Source of the DNA: Microbacterium sp. AB
GTDB taxonomy: Bacteria; Actinomycetota; Actinomycetes; Actinomycetales; Microbacteriaceae
DNA length: 64,000 nucleotides
Assembly (NCBI RefSeq): GCF_032878875.1
Contig: NZ_CP118157.1
Span: forward strand, 1,674,001-1,738,000
Reading direction: 5' to 3'
The translations under genes and the position numbers were made by a program. Of the stretch, positions 55,586-62,901 are shown piece after piece; within the stretch, counting starts at the first letter, position 1, and each line of letters opens with the position of its first letter. The notes beneath the pieces are model-generated. The model did not search any database and was not told the origin of the DNA. It worked only from the letters and a program-made list of their open reading frames with translations.

Positions 55586-57756
55586 TGGCAACACAGTCCT
55601 CCATCGACATGCTGCAGATCGCCGCCGCCGCGGCCGACTCGATCGGCGGCGAGGACCTCGTCGCGCTCGACGTGTCGGAGCCGCTTCCGCTCGTGGACGT
55701 CTTCCTTCTCGTGACGGGACGCAGCGAGCGGAACGTCGCGGCGATCGCGGACAAGATCGAGGAGAAGCTCGTCGAGGCCGGGCACAAGCGCCTGCGCCGT
55801 GAGGGTCGTGCCGAGGCGCGCTGGATCCTCCTCGATTTCGGCGATATCGTCGCGCATGTCTTCCATCAGGAGGAGCGCGAGTTCTACTCGCTGGAGCGTC
55901 TGTGGAAGGACTGCCCCGTGGTCCCCATCCACCTCCCGGCGACGCGCCCGGCGGACTGATTCGATTTCATCCGCCGGAGACGGTGCTGTACGCTGGACGA
56001 GTTGCCCGGGCTTCTGCCGGGCGACATCTGGGCCTGTGGCGCAGCTGGTAGCGCACCTGCATGGCATGCAGGGGGTCAGGGGTTCGAGTCCCCTCAGGTC
56101 CACCCAACGCTTCATGTTCAAACACCCGTCCGCTTCAAGGTGGGCGGGTGTTTGAACGCGAGGCTGGTCGTTGTCACGCTGTTGAAGCCGGGCGCTTCGT
56201 TGGTTCTCCTCGTCGAGGAGGATCGCGAAGGGTCCGGCTTTCTCGGTTCGGACGTCGTCGGTGTTGGTGATGTAGATCCTGGCGAAGAGCGCCTGGTTGA
56301 ACAGGCGTCGGACGGCATCGGGCGCCTGCTGGTAGACCGTGTGGCAGTCGGTGAGTAGGTCGAGACAGTCGTCGAGTTCGGCCTGCGCCGTGGCGTAGTT
56401 CGCGGTCGCGTCGTCGAGCCTTGTGGTGATGTAGTCGAGCTGTCCGGTGATGCGCTCTTGTTCGGTCTTGAGCTGATCGAGTGGCACCGCCCCGGCGTAG
56501 TGGGCCTGCATGAGCTTGTCGCGCTGGTTGCGTAGGTCGCGCTGTTGACGGGTGAGGTCTTCGGCCTCGTACTTGGCCTGTGCGTTGATGATCGCGAACT
56601 CTTCGTTGATCGTGGCCTGGAGCGCGCCGAGCGTGGCGGGGTCCAGTTGGACGTGGGCGTAGTGGTCGATGACGAGTTGTTCGATCCGGTCGACGTGCAT
56701 GGCCTTGCGCCGGCAGTCGGTGAGCTTGGCGTGCCGCCCGGCGCAGATGAAGTAGGGGTAGACGACGCCGTGCTTGTTCTTGGCATGAGTCAGCAGCAGC
56801 CGCGATCCGCAGTTGTCGCAGTAAAGCGATCCCTTGAGGTAGTGGTCGTGCGTCTGGGTCTTGTCCCCGGCGAGGTTGTTCGCGCGGAGCACGGACTGGA
56901 CCTGGTCCCACACGTCCACGGGGACGAGGGGTTCGTGCGTGGCGTCGTATTCGAGTCCGTCGTAGACGATGACGCCCTTGTAGTAGGGGTTCTGCAACGT
57001 CCGATGCAGCGTGGAGACGTGGATCGGTTTCGCCGGTCGCTTCGGGGTCGGTGCCGACGTGAGCCCCCGCGCGGTCAGCTCGTCCAGGAGCGTGTTCAGC
57101 GTCCAGTCGCCGGTGGCGTACGACTCGAACGCGAGCTTGATCAGCGGTGCCCGGTCGGGGTCGAGTTCGACGGTGCGCAGCTCGTGGCCGGCCTCGGTCA
57201 GCACACGGATGTTGCGGTAGCCGATAGGTGCCCTGCCGATCGTGCCGCCGGTGGTCGCCTTGGTGCGCAGCCCCTTGGTGACTTCGGTGGCGAGATTCGC
57301 GGAGTAGAACTCGGCGATCGCGGCCATGATGCCGTGGTTCAGCGTCCCGGCCGGGGTGTCGTCGATGTGCTCGGCGGCGGAGACGAGCGTGACGCCGTGA
57401 GCGACGAGCTCGGCGTGGATCAGCGCATCGTCGAGCCGGTTCCGGGCGAGCCGGTCGACCTTCGGCACGATGCAGTAGGTGATGTGGTTCTCGGCGACAA
57501 AGGCGAGCAGTTCCTGCAGCGCCTTGCGGTTTTTGAGCGACTTGCCGGACTCGCCGGGTTCGATGAACTCCGCGACGATGACCGCGCCGAGTGCCTCCCC
57601 TTTTCGGTTCACGGCCTTGCGCTGGTCGGGCAGGGAGTAGCCCTCTTCACGGCCGCCTCGGTGGGCTTGCTCCTTGGTGGAGACGCGCAGATACGTGACC
57701 GCGCACGGCAAGTCGTTCGGCCCGAGCAGAGCGCTGGGCATCAGCAGGTTCATCAT
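55561..57756 (-). CDS. large serine recombinase (site-specific integrase), frame runs into tRNA-Ala antisense
   Basis: The catalytic serine lies in AVTYLRVSTKEQ (Ser26) of the resolvase domain (residues about 20-170). A recombinase domain follows, then a zinc-ribbon (CDNCGSRLLL ... YFICAGR) and a coiled-coil, Arg/Gln-rich region. In the integrated state the frame continues through the antisense of tRNA-Ala (residues about 552-575, RGLEPLTPCMPCRCATSC) and across rsfS to 55561. The native protein probably ends at a stop on the other side of the attachment junction. I chose the ATG at 57756, behind GAGGAC; 57771 is the alternative. Such enzymes integrate and excise mobile elements. Confidence 0.85.
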   Translation of the reverse strand: MMNLLMPSALLGPNDLPCAVTYLRVSTKEQAHRGGREEGYSLPDQRKAVNRKGEALGAVIVAEFIEPGESGKSLKNRKALQELLAFVAENHITYCIVPKVDRLARNRLDDALIHAELVAHGVTLVSAAEHIDDTPAGTLNHGIMAAIAEFYSANLATEVTKGLRTKATTGGTIGRAPIGYRNIRVLTEAGHELRTVELDPDRAPLIKLAFESYATGDWTLNTLLDELTARGLTSAPTPKRPAKPIHVSTLHRTLQNPYYKGVIVYDGLEYDATHEPLVPVDVWDQVQSVLRANNLAGDKTQTHDHYLKGSLYCDNCGSRLLLTHAKNKHGVVYPYFICAGRHAKLTDCRRKAMHVDRIEQLVIDHYAHVQLDPATLGALQATINEEFAIINAQAKYEAEDLTRQQRDLRNQRDKLMQAHYAGAVPLDQLKTEQERITGQLDYITTRLDDATANYATAQAELDDCLDLLTDCHTVYQQAPDAVRRLFNQALFARIYITNTDDVRTEKAGPFAILLDEENQRSARLQQRDNDQPRVQTPAHLEADGCLNMKRWVDLRGLEPLTPCMPCRCATSCATGPDVARQKPGQLVQRTAPSPADEIESVRRARRREVDGDHGAVLPQTLQRVELALLLMEDMRDDIAEIEEDPARLGTTLTAQALVPGLDELLLDLVRDRRDVPLAASRHEKEDVHERKRLRHVERDEVLAADRVGRGGGDLQHVDGGLCCHQPNTPDA
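55585..55959 (+). CDS. rsfS: ribosomal silencing factor RsfS
   Basis: RsfS binds L14 and prevents subunit joining in slow growth. The 124-residue product has the family stretch DKIEEKLVEAGHKRLRREGR and WILLDFGDIVAHVFHQEEREFYSLERLWKD (shown here as adjoining parts). It overlaps the preceding stop codon. It is the last chromosomal protein gene before tRNA-Ala and the integrated element. The minus-strand recombinase frame runs antisense across it. Confidence 0.93.
   Translation: MATQSSIDMLQIAAAAADSIGGEDLVALDVSEPLPLVDVFLLVTGRSERNVAAIADKIEEKLVEAGHKRLRREGRAEARWILLDFGDIVAHVFHQEEREFYSLERLWKDCPVVPIHLPATRPAD
56030..56102 (+). tRNA. tRNA-Ala (anticodon GGC), integration target
   Basis: Acceptor GGGCCTG pairs with CAGGTCC (56095-56101, one G-T pair). 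The anticodon stem CCTGC/GCAGG encloses ATGGCAT, giving anticodon GGC. CCA is not encoded. An integrated element begins at or just after its 3' end, and the tRNA remains intact. Confidence 0.95.
56080..56102. other. probable attachment site region (attL) at the tRNA-Ala 3' end
   Basis: The recombinase reading frame crosses this segment, and foreign genes begin directly after it. The exact core is not defined because the matching copy at the far end is outside the window. The span given is a guess at where the core lies. Confidence 0.4.
56116..56157. terminator. hairpin between tRNA-Ala and the recombinase
   Basis: A 16-bp stem with one G-T pair (56116-56131 with 56142-56157) has a ten-base loop. 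It can terminate tRNA-Ala transcription. On the minus strand it lies inside the recombinase reading frame, near the end of its native part. Confidence 0.6.
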
Positions 57757-57892
57757 CAGTTTCGTCCTCATGGTCGCCGCGTGCCGCGCGGTTTCCTGGT
57801 GAGAACGAAAGGCACGGCCGGATCGGCCGGGGCGATGCCCGAGGGCATGAACTGATGAGTCGGCGACACACGTTGTGTGGTGTGTTCTGGGT

Positions 57893-58126
57893 CTATTCTA
57901 CCGGGCCGGTGCCGCGCCGTCTCGGAGCCGGGGTGTGCCGTGTCGGGTACGACGCCATCTGCGTGTTGGCCTTGTCGCGGTCGTCGTGCCGGCCTGCGAG
58001 GACGACGCCGATGAACGCCTTCGCGAGTGCGCGCACCTCGGGCGGCTTGTTGTCGACGGTGCGGACGCCGAGGCTCCCGCCGCCGCTCTGGCGCGGAGCC
58101 GCGGGGCTGCTGTCTGCGCCGCTCAC
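57893..58126 (-). CDS. small element-encoded hypothetical protein (77 aa)
   Basis: The 77-residue GTG-started product (SGADSSPAAPRQSGG, then DNKPPEVRALAKAFIG) overlaps the DUF4913 stop by four bases (GTGA), so it is probably co-translated. It is not a family I recognise; the centre is helical and the C-terminus is basic. It lies between the recombinase and the DUF4913 gene. Confidence 0.6.
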   Translation of the reverse strand: MSGADSSPAAPRQSGGGSLGVRTVDNKPPEVRALAKAFIGVVLAGRHDDRDKANTQMASYPTRHTPAPRRRGTGPVE

Positions 58127-58770
58127 AGGTCAGCGATCTCGCCGCGCAGGAATGCGGCTTCGGCTTCGGCGCGGCGGGCGGTGTCGTCCAGGACGTGCTG
58201 GACGAAGTCCGCGTCCCGGTCGGTGATCGGCGTCTCGCTCGTCTCGGGTGCGGCGTCCTCGCCGGGCCAGGTCGTCTGCCGGGTCGGGCGGTCGCGGTCC
58301 AGCCGGGTGCCCGAGATGGTGACCCACTCGCGGAGCCGCTGCTGGGCGTTGTGGAAGTCGGTCATGAACGCGAGCGGACCCGCGGCGTCCTGCTGAGGGT
58401 CGTAGGCGCCGAGCCACCGCAGGTGCAGCGCGGACAGCTCCCAGACCAGTTCGGGGTTGCGGTGCCAGTACGGCGGGATGATCGCGGCGGGGAGCCCGAA
58501 CTCGGTGCGCAGCCAGTTGACCCACTCGTTGAGGGCGAGCCATTCGTGCTCGGCGTCCTCGGCGGTCAGGGTGCGCCAGTTCACCGGTCGCGGGGGTTCG
58601 GGATACCCATCTTCGCCGTATCCGTCCTCGTCGAGGTCGGCGCCCGGTTCGACGGTGACCTCCTCCGGCTCGTCGGCCTCGGGTACGTCGCGAAGCAGTT
58701 CGTCCTCGGGCCGCGCGATCGTCCCGTCGCTCGATCCCTCGTCGGGAGTGGGCATGTCGTTGTTCGCCAT
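58123..58770 (-). CDS. DUF4913 protein
   Basis: The 215-residue product has an acidic N-terminal third and the DUF4913 core (WLRTEFGLPAAIIPPYW, then LVWELSALHLRWLGAYDP and FHNAQQRLREW). DUF4913 proteins are typical of actinobacterial integrative and conjugative elements, with no known function. The ATG at 58770 follows GAGGAA; the frame extends to 59028 as the antisense of the SSB gene. It is followed directly by the overlapping 77-aa gene. Confidence 0.85.
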   Translation of the reverse strand: MANNDMPTPDEGSSDGTIARPEDELLRDVPEADEPEEVTVEPGADLDEDGYGEDGYPEPPRPVNWRTLTAEDAEHEWLALNEWVNWLRTEFGLPAAIIPPYWHRNPELVWELSALHLRWLGAYDPQQDAAGPLAFMTDFHNAQQRLREWVTISGTRLDRDRPTRQTTWPGEDAAPETSETPITDRDADFVQHVLDDTARRAEAEAAFLRGEIADL

Positions 58771-58829
58771 GAGCGGGTTCCTCGTGATGCGTGTCGCCGG
58801 AGGCGACGGGGAGAACAGGGATGAGGGGT

Positions 58830-58908
58830 GCTGACGGTGGCCGGTTCGTCTGGCCCGCGGAGTCGGGGCGGGCGAAACGGGCCGGCTGGTGACCCGGCCA
58901 CCGTCAGC
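58830..58908. repeat. long-arm inverted repeat in the element
   Basis: A perfect 15-bp inverted repeat (58830-58844 with 58894-58908) encloses 49 bases. It lies in the DUF4913 leader, between SSB and DUF4913. A second hairpin (58916-58936, GTCGCCCGG/CCGGGCGAC) contains the SSB stop codon. Confidence 0.7.
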
Positions 58909-58924
58909 GGTGGGTGTCGCCCGG

Positions 58925-59428
58925 TTACCGGGCGACGGCCTCTGCCGTCGCGGCCGTGTCCTGCGCGACCGGCTCGGCCGACCCGAGGCGTGCCTGCCGG
59001 TCGGCGCCGTCACGATCAGCGCCGTCACGGTCGACGCTCTCGCGCTGCGGGGCGTCGCGCTCGGCGTCCGGTGCGCGGCGTTCGACGGTGTAGGTGGTGG
59101 TGTTCGGGTCGTGCGAGATGCGGGTTGCGACGAACTGCTCGTCGGTGCGCTCCTGCCCGTCCACGTCGCGGGTGTAGTCGCGGACCTGACCCTGCGCGAC
59201 GAACTCGTCGCCCTTGCTGAACCGCTCGTAGGACAGCTCCGCTGCGCTGCCGAACTGGATCAGGTCGTGGTAGCTGTTCGAGAGCCGTTTGAACTTCCCG
59301 TCGCCGAGGCGCTCGAAGTGCTTCACCCCGACCCGCGCGTAGAAGCGCGGCGTTCCGTCCTGGCCGTAGGTCAGGCGCGGGTCGTCAGAGATGAAGCCGT
59401 TCATCGCCGATGATGTCTTGATAGCCAC
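58925..59428 (-). CDS. element-encoded single-stranded DNA-binding protein
   Basis: The 167-residue protein has an OB fold (TSSAMNGFISDDPRLTYG, FYARVGVKHFERL, EFVAQGQVRDYTRD). It is of the plasmid/ICE type and likely covers the transferred strand during conjugation. It has an acidic Asp/Ala/Arg tail and no PF tip. The ATG at 59428 follows GGAGG. It sits downstream of the coupling-protein remnant and upstream of DUF4913. Confidence 0.88.
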   Translation of the reverse strand: MAIKTSSAMNGFISDDPRLTYGQDGTPRFYARVGVKHFERLGDGKFKRLSNSYHDLIQFGSAAELSYERFSKGDEFVAQGQVRDYTRDVDGQERTDEQFVATRISHDPNTTTYTVERRAPDAERDAPQRESVDRDGADRDGADRQARLGSAEPVAQDTAATAEAVAR

Positions 59429-59445
59429 GGGCTACCTCCTTCAAC

Positions 59446-59482
59446 TGTCGTGGAGGCGCCACCTCTGGCTGCCTCCACGACA
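59446..59482. terminator. intergenic hairpin upstream of the element SSB gene
   Basis: A perfect 12-bp stem (59446-59457 with 59471-59482) with a 13-base loop lies between the coupling-protein stop and the SSB start. It may be a terminator or leader structure. Confidence 0.55.
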
Positions 59483-59531
59483 ACAGGTGCGGGCCATGCA
59501 CCCCGGCCGCCAGGGCCATGCCACCTGACGC

Positions 59532-60564
59532 TCAGGCGCGGAGCTGGGCTTCCACCTCGCGCCGTCCATCGGTGAGTGCCTTCGCGTCAGTGCGTTTCGT
59601 CCACGGGCGAAGGTCGGTGATGATCGGGCGGGCGGTGCGCAGCAGGATGACGCCGACGCCGAACGGCATCGTGCGCAGCACGTCCGGGGGCAGGATCGGC
59701 ACCCGGCGGATGGAGCGCTGCGCGGAGCGGGAGCCTTGGTCCCCGTAGGTCACCGAGTCGGTGGTCTCGTCGCGGTCCCCGATGAGTGTGGAGAGGTCTT
59801 GCAGATCGCGGGAGTTCGAGGCCCCGCCGAGGACGATCTTCACGATCGAGGAGTCCCAGATCGCCGCCGCCGCGTTCTCTCCCCACTTCTCGCGCGCCTG
59901 TGCCAGTGACTGCAACACAGGCAGGGTCGTGATGCCGGTGCCGCCGCCCTCGGCCATGAGCGTCGGCAGGGACGGCAGTGGGGCGAGGTTTCCGATCTCA
60001 TCCAACGCGAGCAGCAACGGCGGCTCGAGACGCGCGCCAGGTGAGCGGGCGGCGATCTTGCGGGCGACCTCGATGAGGTCTTCGATGAACGCGGCCACCA
60101 GCGACGCGGACGCACCGGCCCCGGCGCCGGTGGCGAGCAGATACAGGGTGCCGTGCTGGGTCAGGAACGTCTCGGGGTCGAACTCCTCACCCGGCCGTGG
60201 CGAGACGGCGTCCAGCACGCGCGGGTCGGCGAGGGCGGAGAACGACAAGGACACGCCCTGCCAGATCGAGTCGCGGGTGCGCGGGTCGGATTGCAGCATC
60301 GACTCCAGCGATTCGGCCCACCCTTCGGCTGCGTTCGGGTTCGACTGGAGGATGCGGACGGCGTCGCCGGCGGCGGTCGGGTTCAGCGCCCACTGATACA
60401 CCTGTGCCGCGTCCCGGTGATCGAGCGCGGCGGCGTGCAGGAGCCCTTGAACGGCGGAAGTGGTCTTGCCCTGCCAGAAGTCCCCTCCGGACACGGACCC
60501 GAAGTTCGTCGAGCTGGACAGGCCGGCAGTGCGGATCATCGCCGTCAGCGGGTCCTCGCAGCCC
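59532..60564 (-). pseudogene. TraG/VirD4-like coupling protein, C-terminal half only
   Basis: About 343 residues of a type IV coupling ATPase remain, with LLLALDEIGNLAPLPSLP (Walker B) and a TraG-type C-terminal region (GASNSRDLQDLSTLIGDRDE). The N-terminal membrane part and Walker A are missing; the frame upstream runs into antisense IS3 sequence (to 61769), not native protein. Coupling proteins feed DNA to the conjugation channel, so the element is probably transfer-defective unless another copy exists. Downstream are SSB and DUF4913. Confidence 0.85.
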
Positions 60565-60636
60565 GGGAATGCTGATGATTTGGTTGACTCCAGGACTGCT
60601 TGAGCTTGCGGGCTTGGGCGGGAAAGGATGGCAGTC

Positions 60637-60948
60637 ATGCCGGTCAAATATTCGGATGAGTTCAAGCGGGACGCGGTCGCGCTCGTGGTGACCCAGGGGA
60701 TGTCGCAGAAGCAAGTGTGTGCGGATCTGGGGATCTCGAAATCCGCGCTGCAGGCATGGGTCCGCGGCGCGCAGCTGCGGGATCGCGGGATCGAGCCCGC
60801 CCCAACCGGGAACGTGGACATGCAGCGTGAGCAGGCGAAGATGCTGAAACGGATCCGCGAGTTGGAGATGGAGAACGAGGTGCTCCGGCGGGCGGCGGCG
60901 TATCTGTCGCAGGCGAACCTGAAGATCGGGTCTGCTAGCCCAAAATAG
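60637..60948 (+). CDS. IS3-family transposase OrfA
   Basis: The 103-residue helix-turn-helix protein (VKYSDEFKRDAVALV, then SQKQVCADLGISKSALQAW) binds the IS ends, and a leucine-zipper region follows (MLKRIRELEMENEVLRRA). Its last codons carry the slippery heptamer CCCAAAA just before the TAG. An ATG at 60628 is also in frame, directly after GGAAAGG. OrfA fuses to OrfB by frameshift to make the transposase. Confidence 0.9.
   Translation: MPVKYSDEFKRDAVALVVTQGMSQKQVCADLGISKSALQAWVRGAQLRDRGIEPAPTGNVDMQREQAKMLKRIRELEMENEVLRRAAAYLSQANLKIGSASPK
60939..60945 (+). other. -1 programmed frameshift site
   Basis: In the orfA frame the codons read AGC CCA AAA TAG, so C CCA AAA fits X XXY YYZ. A -1 slip enters the orfB frame (AAA ATA GTG). 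A stop codon follows directly, which favours slipping. Confidence 0.8.
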
Positions 60949-61835
60949 TGTTCCCGCTCGTCCGTGAACTGGCCGCGACCGACGCTCCTTCCCGGGTGTC
61001 GGTCGCGGGGGCGTGCAGGGTCCTCGGCTTCTCCAAGCAGGCGTACTACCAATGGCTCGCGAAGCCCGTCAGTGACCGCGATTGGGACGAGGCGCATTTG
61101 ATCAACGCGGCCCGGGATGTGTGGGACGAGGACCGGTGCCAGGGGTATCGGCTCATCTGCGACGAGCTCGTCGATGACGGGTGGCAGGTGTCGGAGCGGC
61201 GAGTGTGGCGGGTGTGTTCGCAAGAGGGCATGTTCTCGGCCGCGCATCGACGCAAGGGCAAACGCAAACACCGTCGGCCGGGTCCGGCCGTCCACGACGA
61301 TCACGTGAGACGGGACTTCACTGCCCAGTCTCCGAACCAGCTCTGGCTCACGGACATCACTGAACACCGAACTGCCGAGGGGAAGCTGTATCTCTGCGCG
61401 GTCAAAGACGTGTTCAGCAACCGGATCGTCGGGTATTCCATCGACTCGAGGATGAAGGCCTGGCTGGCCGTGAACGCGCTCGAGGACGCGATCAACCGGC
61501 GCGAAAACCCGACCGGAGTGATCGTGCACTCGGACAGGGGCAGTCAGTTTCGTAGCCGACGCTTCCGGCGAGCACTGCGTCGACATCATCTGCGAGGTTC
61601 GATGGGCCGTGTCGGGGCCTGTGCCGACAATGCCGCGATGGAGAACTGGTTCAGCCTGCTGCAGAAGAACGTCCTCAACCAGCAGCACTGGGCCACCCGC
61701 GACGAACTGCGCCTCGCGATCGTGCACTGGATCGAAGCCCGCTACCACCGACGCCGCCGTCAACGCCAACTCGGGAAGTTGACCCCCATCGAATACGAAG
61801 CAATCATGAACACCACCGCCGACCTGGCGGCATAA
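60948..61835 (+). CDS. IS3-family transposase OrfB (DDE integrase core)
   Basis: The 295-residue product has an HTH_21-like region (CQGYRLICDEL) and an rve integrase core with the catalytic triad visible: LTDITEH, VHSDRGSQF and AAMENWFSLLQ. It has no stop or frame break, so the element may be active. It starts with GTG overlapping the orfA stop, but is mainly made as the OrfAB fusion by -1 frameshift. Confidence 0.92.
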   Translation: MFPLVRELAATDAPSRVSVAGACRVLGFSKQAYYQWLAKPVSDRDWDEAHLINAARDVWDEDRCQGYRLICDELVDDGWQVSERRVWRVCSQEGMFSAAHRRKGKRKHRRPGPAVHDDHVRRDFTAQSPNQLWLTDITEHRTAEGKLYLCAVKDVFSNRIVGYSIDSRMKAWLAVNALEDAINRRENPTGVIVHSDRGSQFRSRRFRRALRRHHLRGSMGRVGACADNAAMENWFSLLQKNVLNQQHWATRDELRLAIVHWIEARYHRRRRQRQLGKLTPIEYEAIMNTTADLAA

Positions 61836-61867
61836 GGAAACGAGTCAACCAAACCATCAGCATTCCC

Positions 61868-62275
61868 GATGGCGTCGTGGAACCCGGCGATCCTGGACAT
61901 GTGGCGGACCTTGCCGGACGAGACCAGCATCCCCGCCGCCCGAACCTCGACGCCACAGGTGATCTGCACGGCGCGAGTCACCACCGCCCACGGATCATCA
62001 GCCTTCCGTGTTGAGGGGGCGAGCATGACCTCGAATGCTGCCGAGGCGATCTCCCAGGAGTCCAGCCCGTGCTTGCGGGCCAGCGGCCGGTATCGGGCCG
62101 CGGTGTATCGCATCAGCTCGGCCGCTTCACGATCACGATGCCAGGCTCCGGAGTCGGATTCATGGAGCCGGGTCAGCAGCGCACGCAGCCCTTCCGGGCT
62201 CTCGAATCCGTGGCTGGCCGAGCCAGCCGGGGCCGCAGCATCGTCGCTCTCGGCGGGTGAGGTGTGTTTGGTCAC
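61868..62275 (-). pseudogene. element gene of unknown function, 3' end removed by the IS
   Basis: About 136 residues remain (LRALLTRLHESDSGAWHRD, then ARKHGLDSWEIASAAFEVM and DPWAVVTRAVQITC). It resembles a protein family of actinobacterial conjugative elements annotated only as hypothetical or serine/arginine-rich. The C-terminus is replaced by IS sequence and the frame ends inside the IS at 61760. It starts at GTG 62275 behind a GGGAGG that is part of a hairpin. Confidence 0.7.
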
Positions 62276-62307
62276 GGTGGCGCCTCCCGTGAGGGAGGTG
62301 CGCCACC
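62276..62307 (-). promoter_or_regulatory. hairpin sequestering the ribosome binding site of the 62275 gene
   Basis: Two six-base helices, GGTGGC/GCCACC and CCTCCC/GGGAGG, enclose a TCAC loop. The 3' strand contains the GGGAGG ribosome binding site, seven bases before the GTG. A similar leader is at 63955-63984. Confidence 0.6.
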
Positions 62308-62447
62308 AGCGCCCAAACCAGGACGCGCGCCAGCACGTCCTTACACCCGCCGCTCGTCAGCAGAGGTGCCGCTCGTCCGCGCAGTGGCCGGTGCTGTCGG
62401 CGACCGATTCGGAGTCGGAACTCACCCTGCTGCGGCTGGTCCTCCTG

Positions 62448-62813
62448 TCAATCGACAGGGCTGACCCGGATGAGGTTGCCATCGGGATCAGCGATGACGA
62501 ACGTCCGCCCGAACACGTCGTCGTGCGGGTCCTCGACCACGGTGACATCCTTGGCCGTCCAATCGGCGTAGATCTCATCAACGGCGGCAGCAGTACCAGG
62601 AACCATGAGCCCGACCTCTGAGGTGCGCGGTGTTCCGGCCGTCGCGTTCTCTCCTCGCCCGCTCCACAACGCGAACAGGACACCCGGCGCAACCTCGAAA
62701 GGTACGTATCGGGGTGTCCGGACGACAGGCTCGATCTGGAACAGATCGCTATAGAAAGCGGCGGCGCGTTCGACGTCGGAGACGTATATCAGGAACAGGT
62801 TGGGTGCGCTCAT
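62448..62813 (-). CDS. VOC-family (glyoxalase/bleomycin resistance-like) protein
   Basis: The 121-residue product has the paired beta-alpha-beta-beta-beta units of the vicinal oxygen chelate fold (LFLIYVSDVERAAAFYSDLF, then TFVIADPDGNLIRVSPV). The family includes glyoxalases, bleomycin-binding proteins and fosfomycin resistance enzymes; none can be assigned. The ATG at 62813 follows AAAGGAG. It is divergent from the WYL regulator at 62902, which likely controls it. Confidence 0.85.
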   Translation of the reverse strand: MSAPNLFLIYVSDVERAAAFYSDLFQIEPVVRTPRYVPFEVAPGVLFALWSGRGENATAGTPRTSEVGLMVPGTAAAVDEIYADWTAKDVTVVEDPHDDVFGRTFVIADPDGNLIRVSPVD

Positions 62814-62901
62814 GGCGGCTACTCCTTTGGGTCGGATCACTTCGTCTCCTAGACTGGCAACAATAGAAGACACTCCATGTCATCTTTAGGAGGAGTATTC
62901 G
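62814..62901. promoter_or_regulatory. divergent promoter region with imperfect inverted repeat
   Basis: AGAAGACA (62865-62872) faces TGTCATCTT (62878-62886) as an imperfect palindrome. TAGACT (62850-62855) may be a -10 box for the WYL gene. The WYL regulator itself is a good candidate to bind here. Confidence 0.4.

Larger units (their letters stand above)
60565..61867 (+). mobile_element. IS3-family insertion sequence (1303 bp)
   Basis: Terminal inverted repeats begin GGGAATGCTGATGATTTGG (60565 on) and its near-perfect complement ends at 61867; 25 of 26 bases match. Two genes, orfA and orfB, overlap with a -1 frameshift site. The flanks (ccc on the left, gat on the right) do not make a target duplication. 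The boundary could be as narrow as 60570-61862. Confidence 0.88.

Noticed and set aside
59532..61769. A single 745-residue protein spanning the coupling protein and IS
   Set aside because: The N-terminal part is antisense of the IS3 orfB and inverted repeat. It is a chance fusion and not a real TraG N-terminus.
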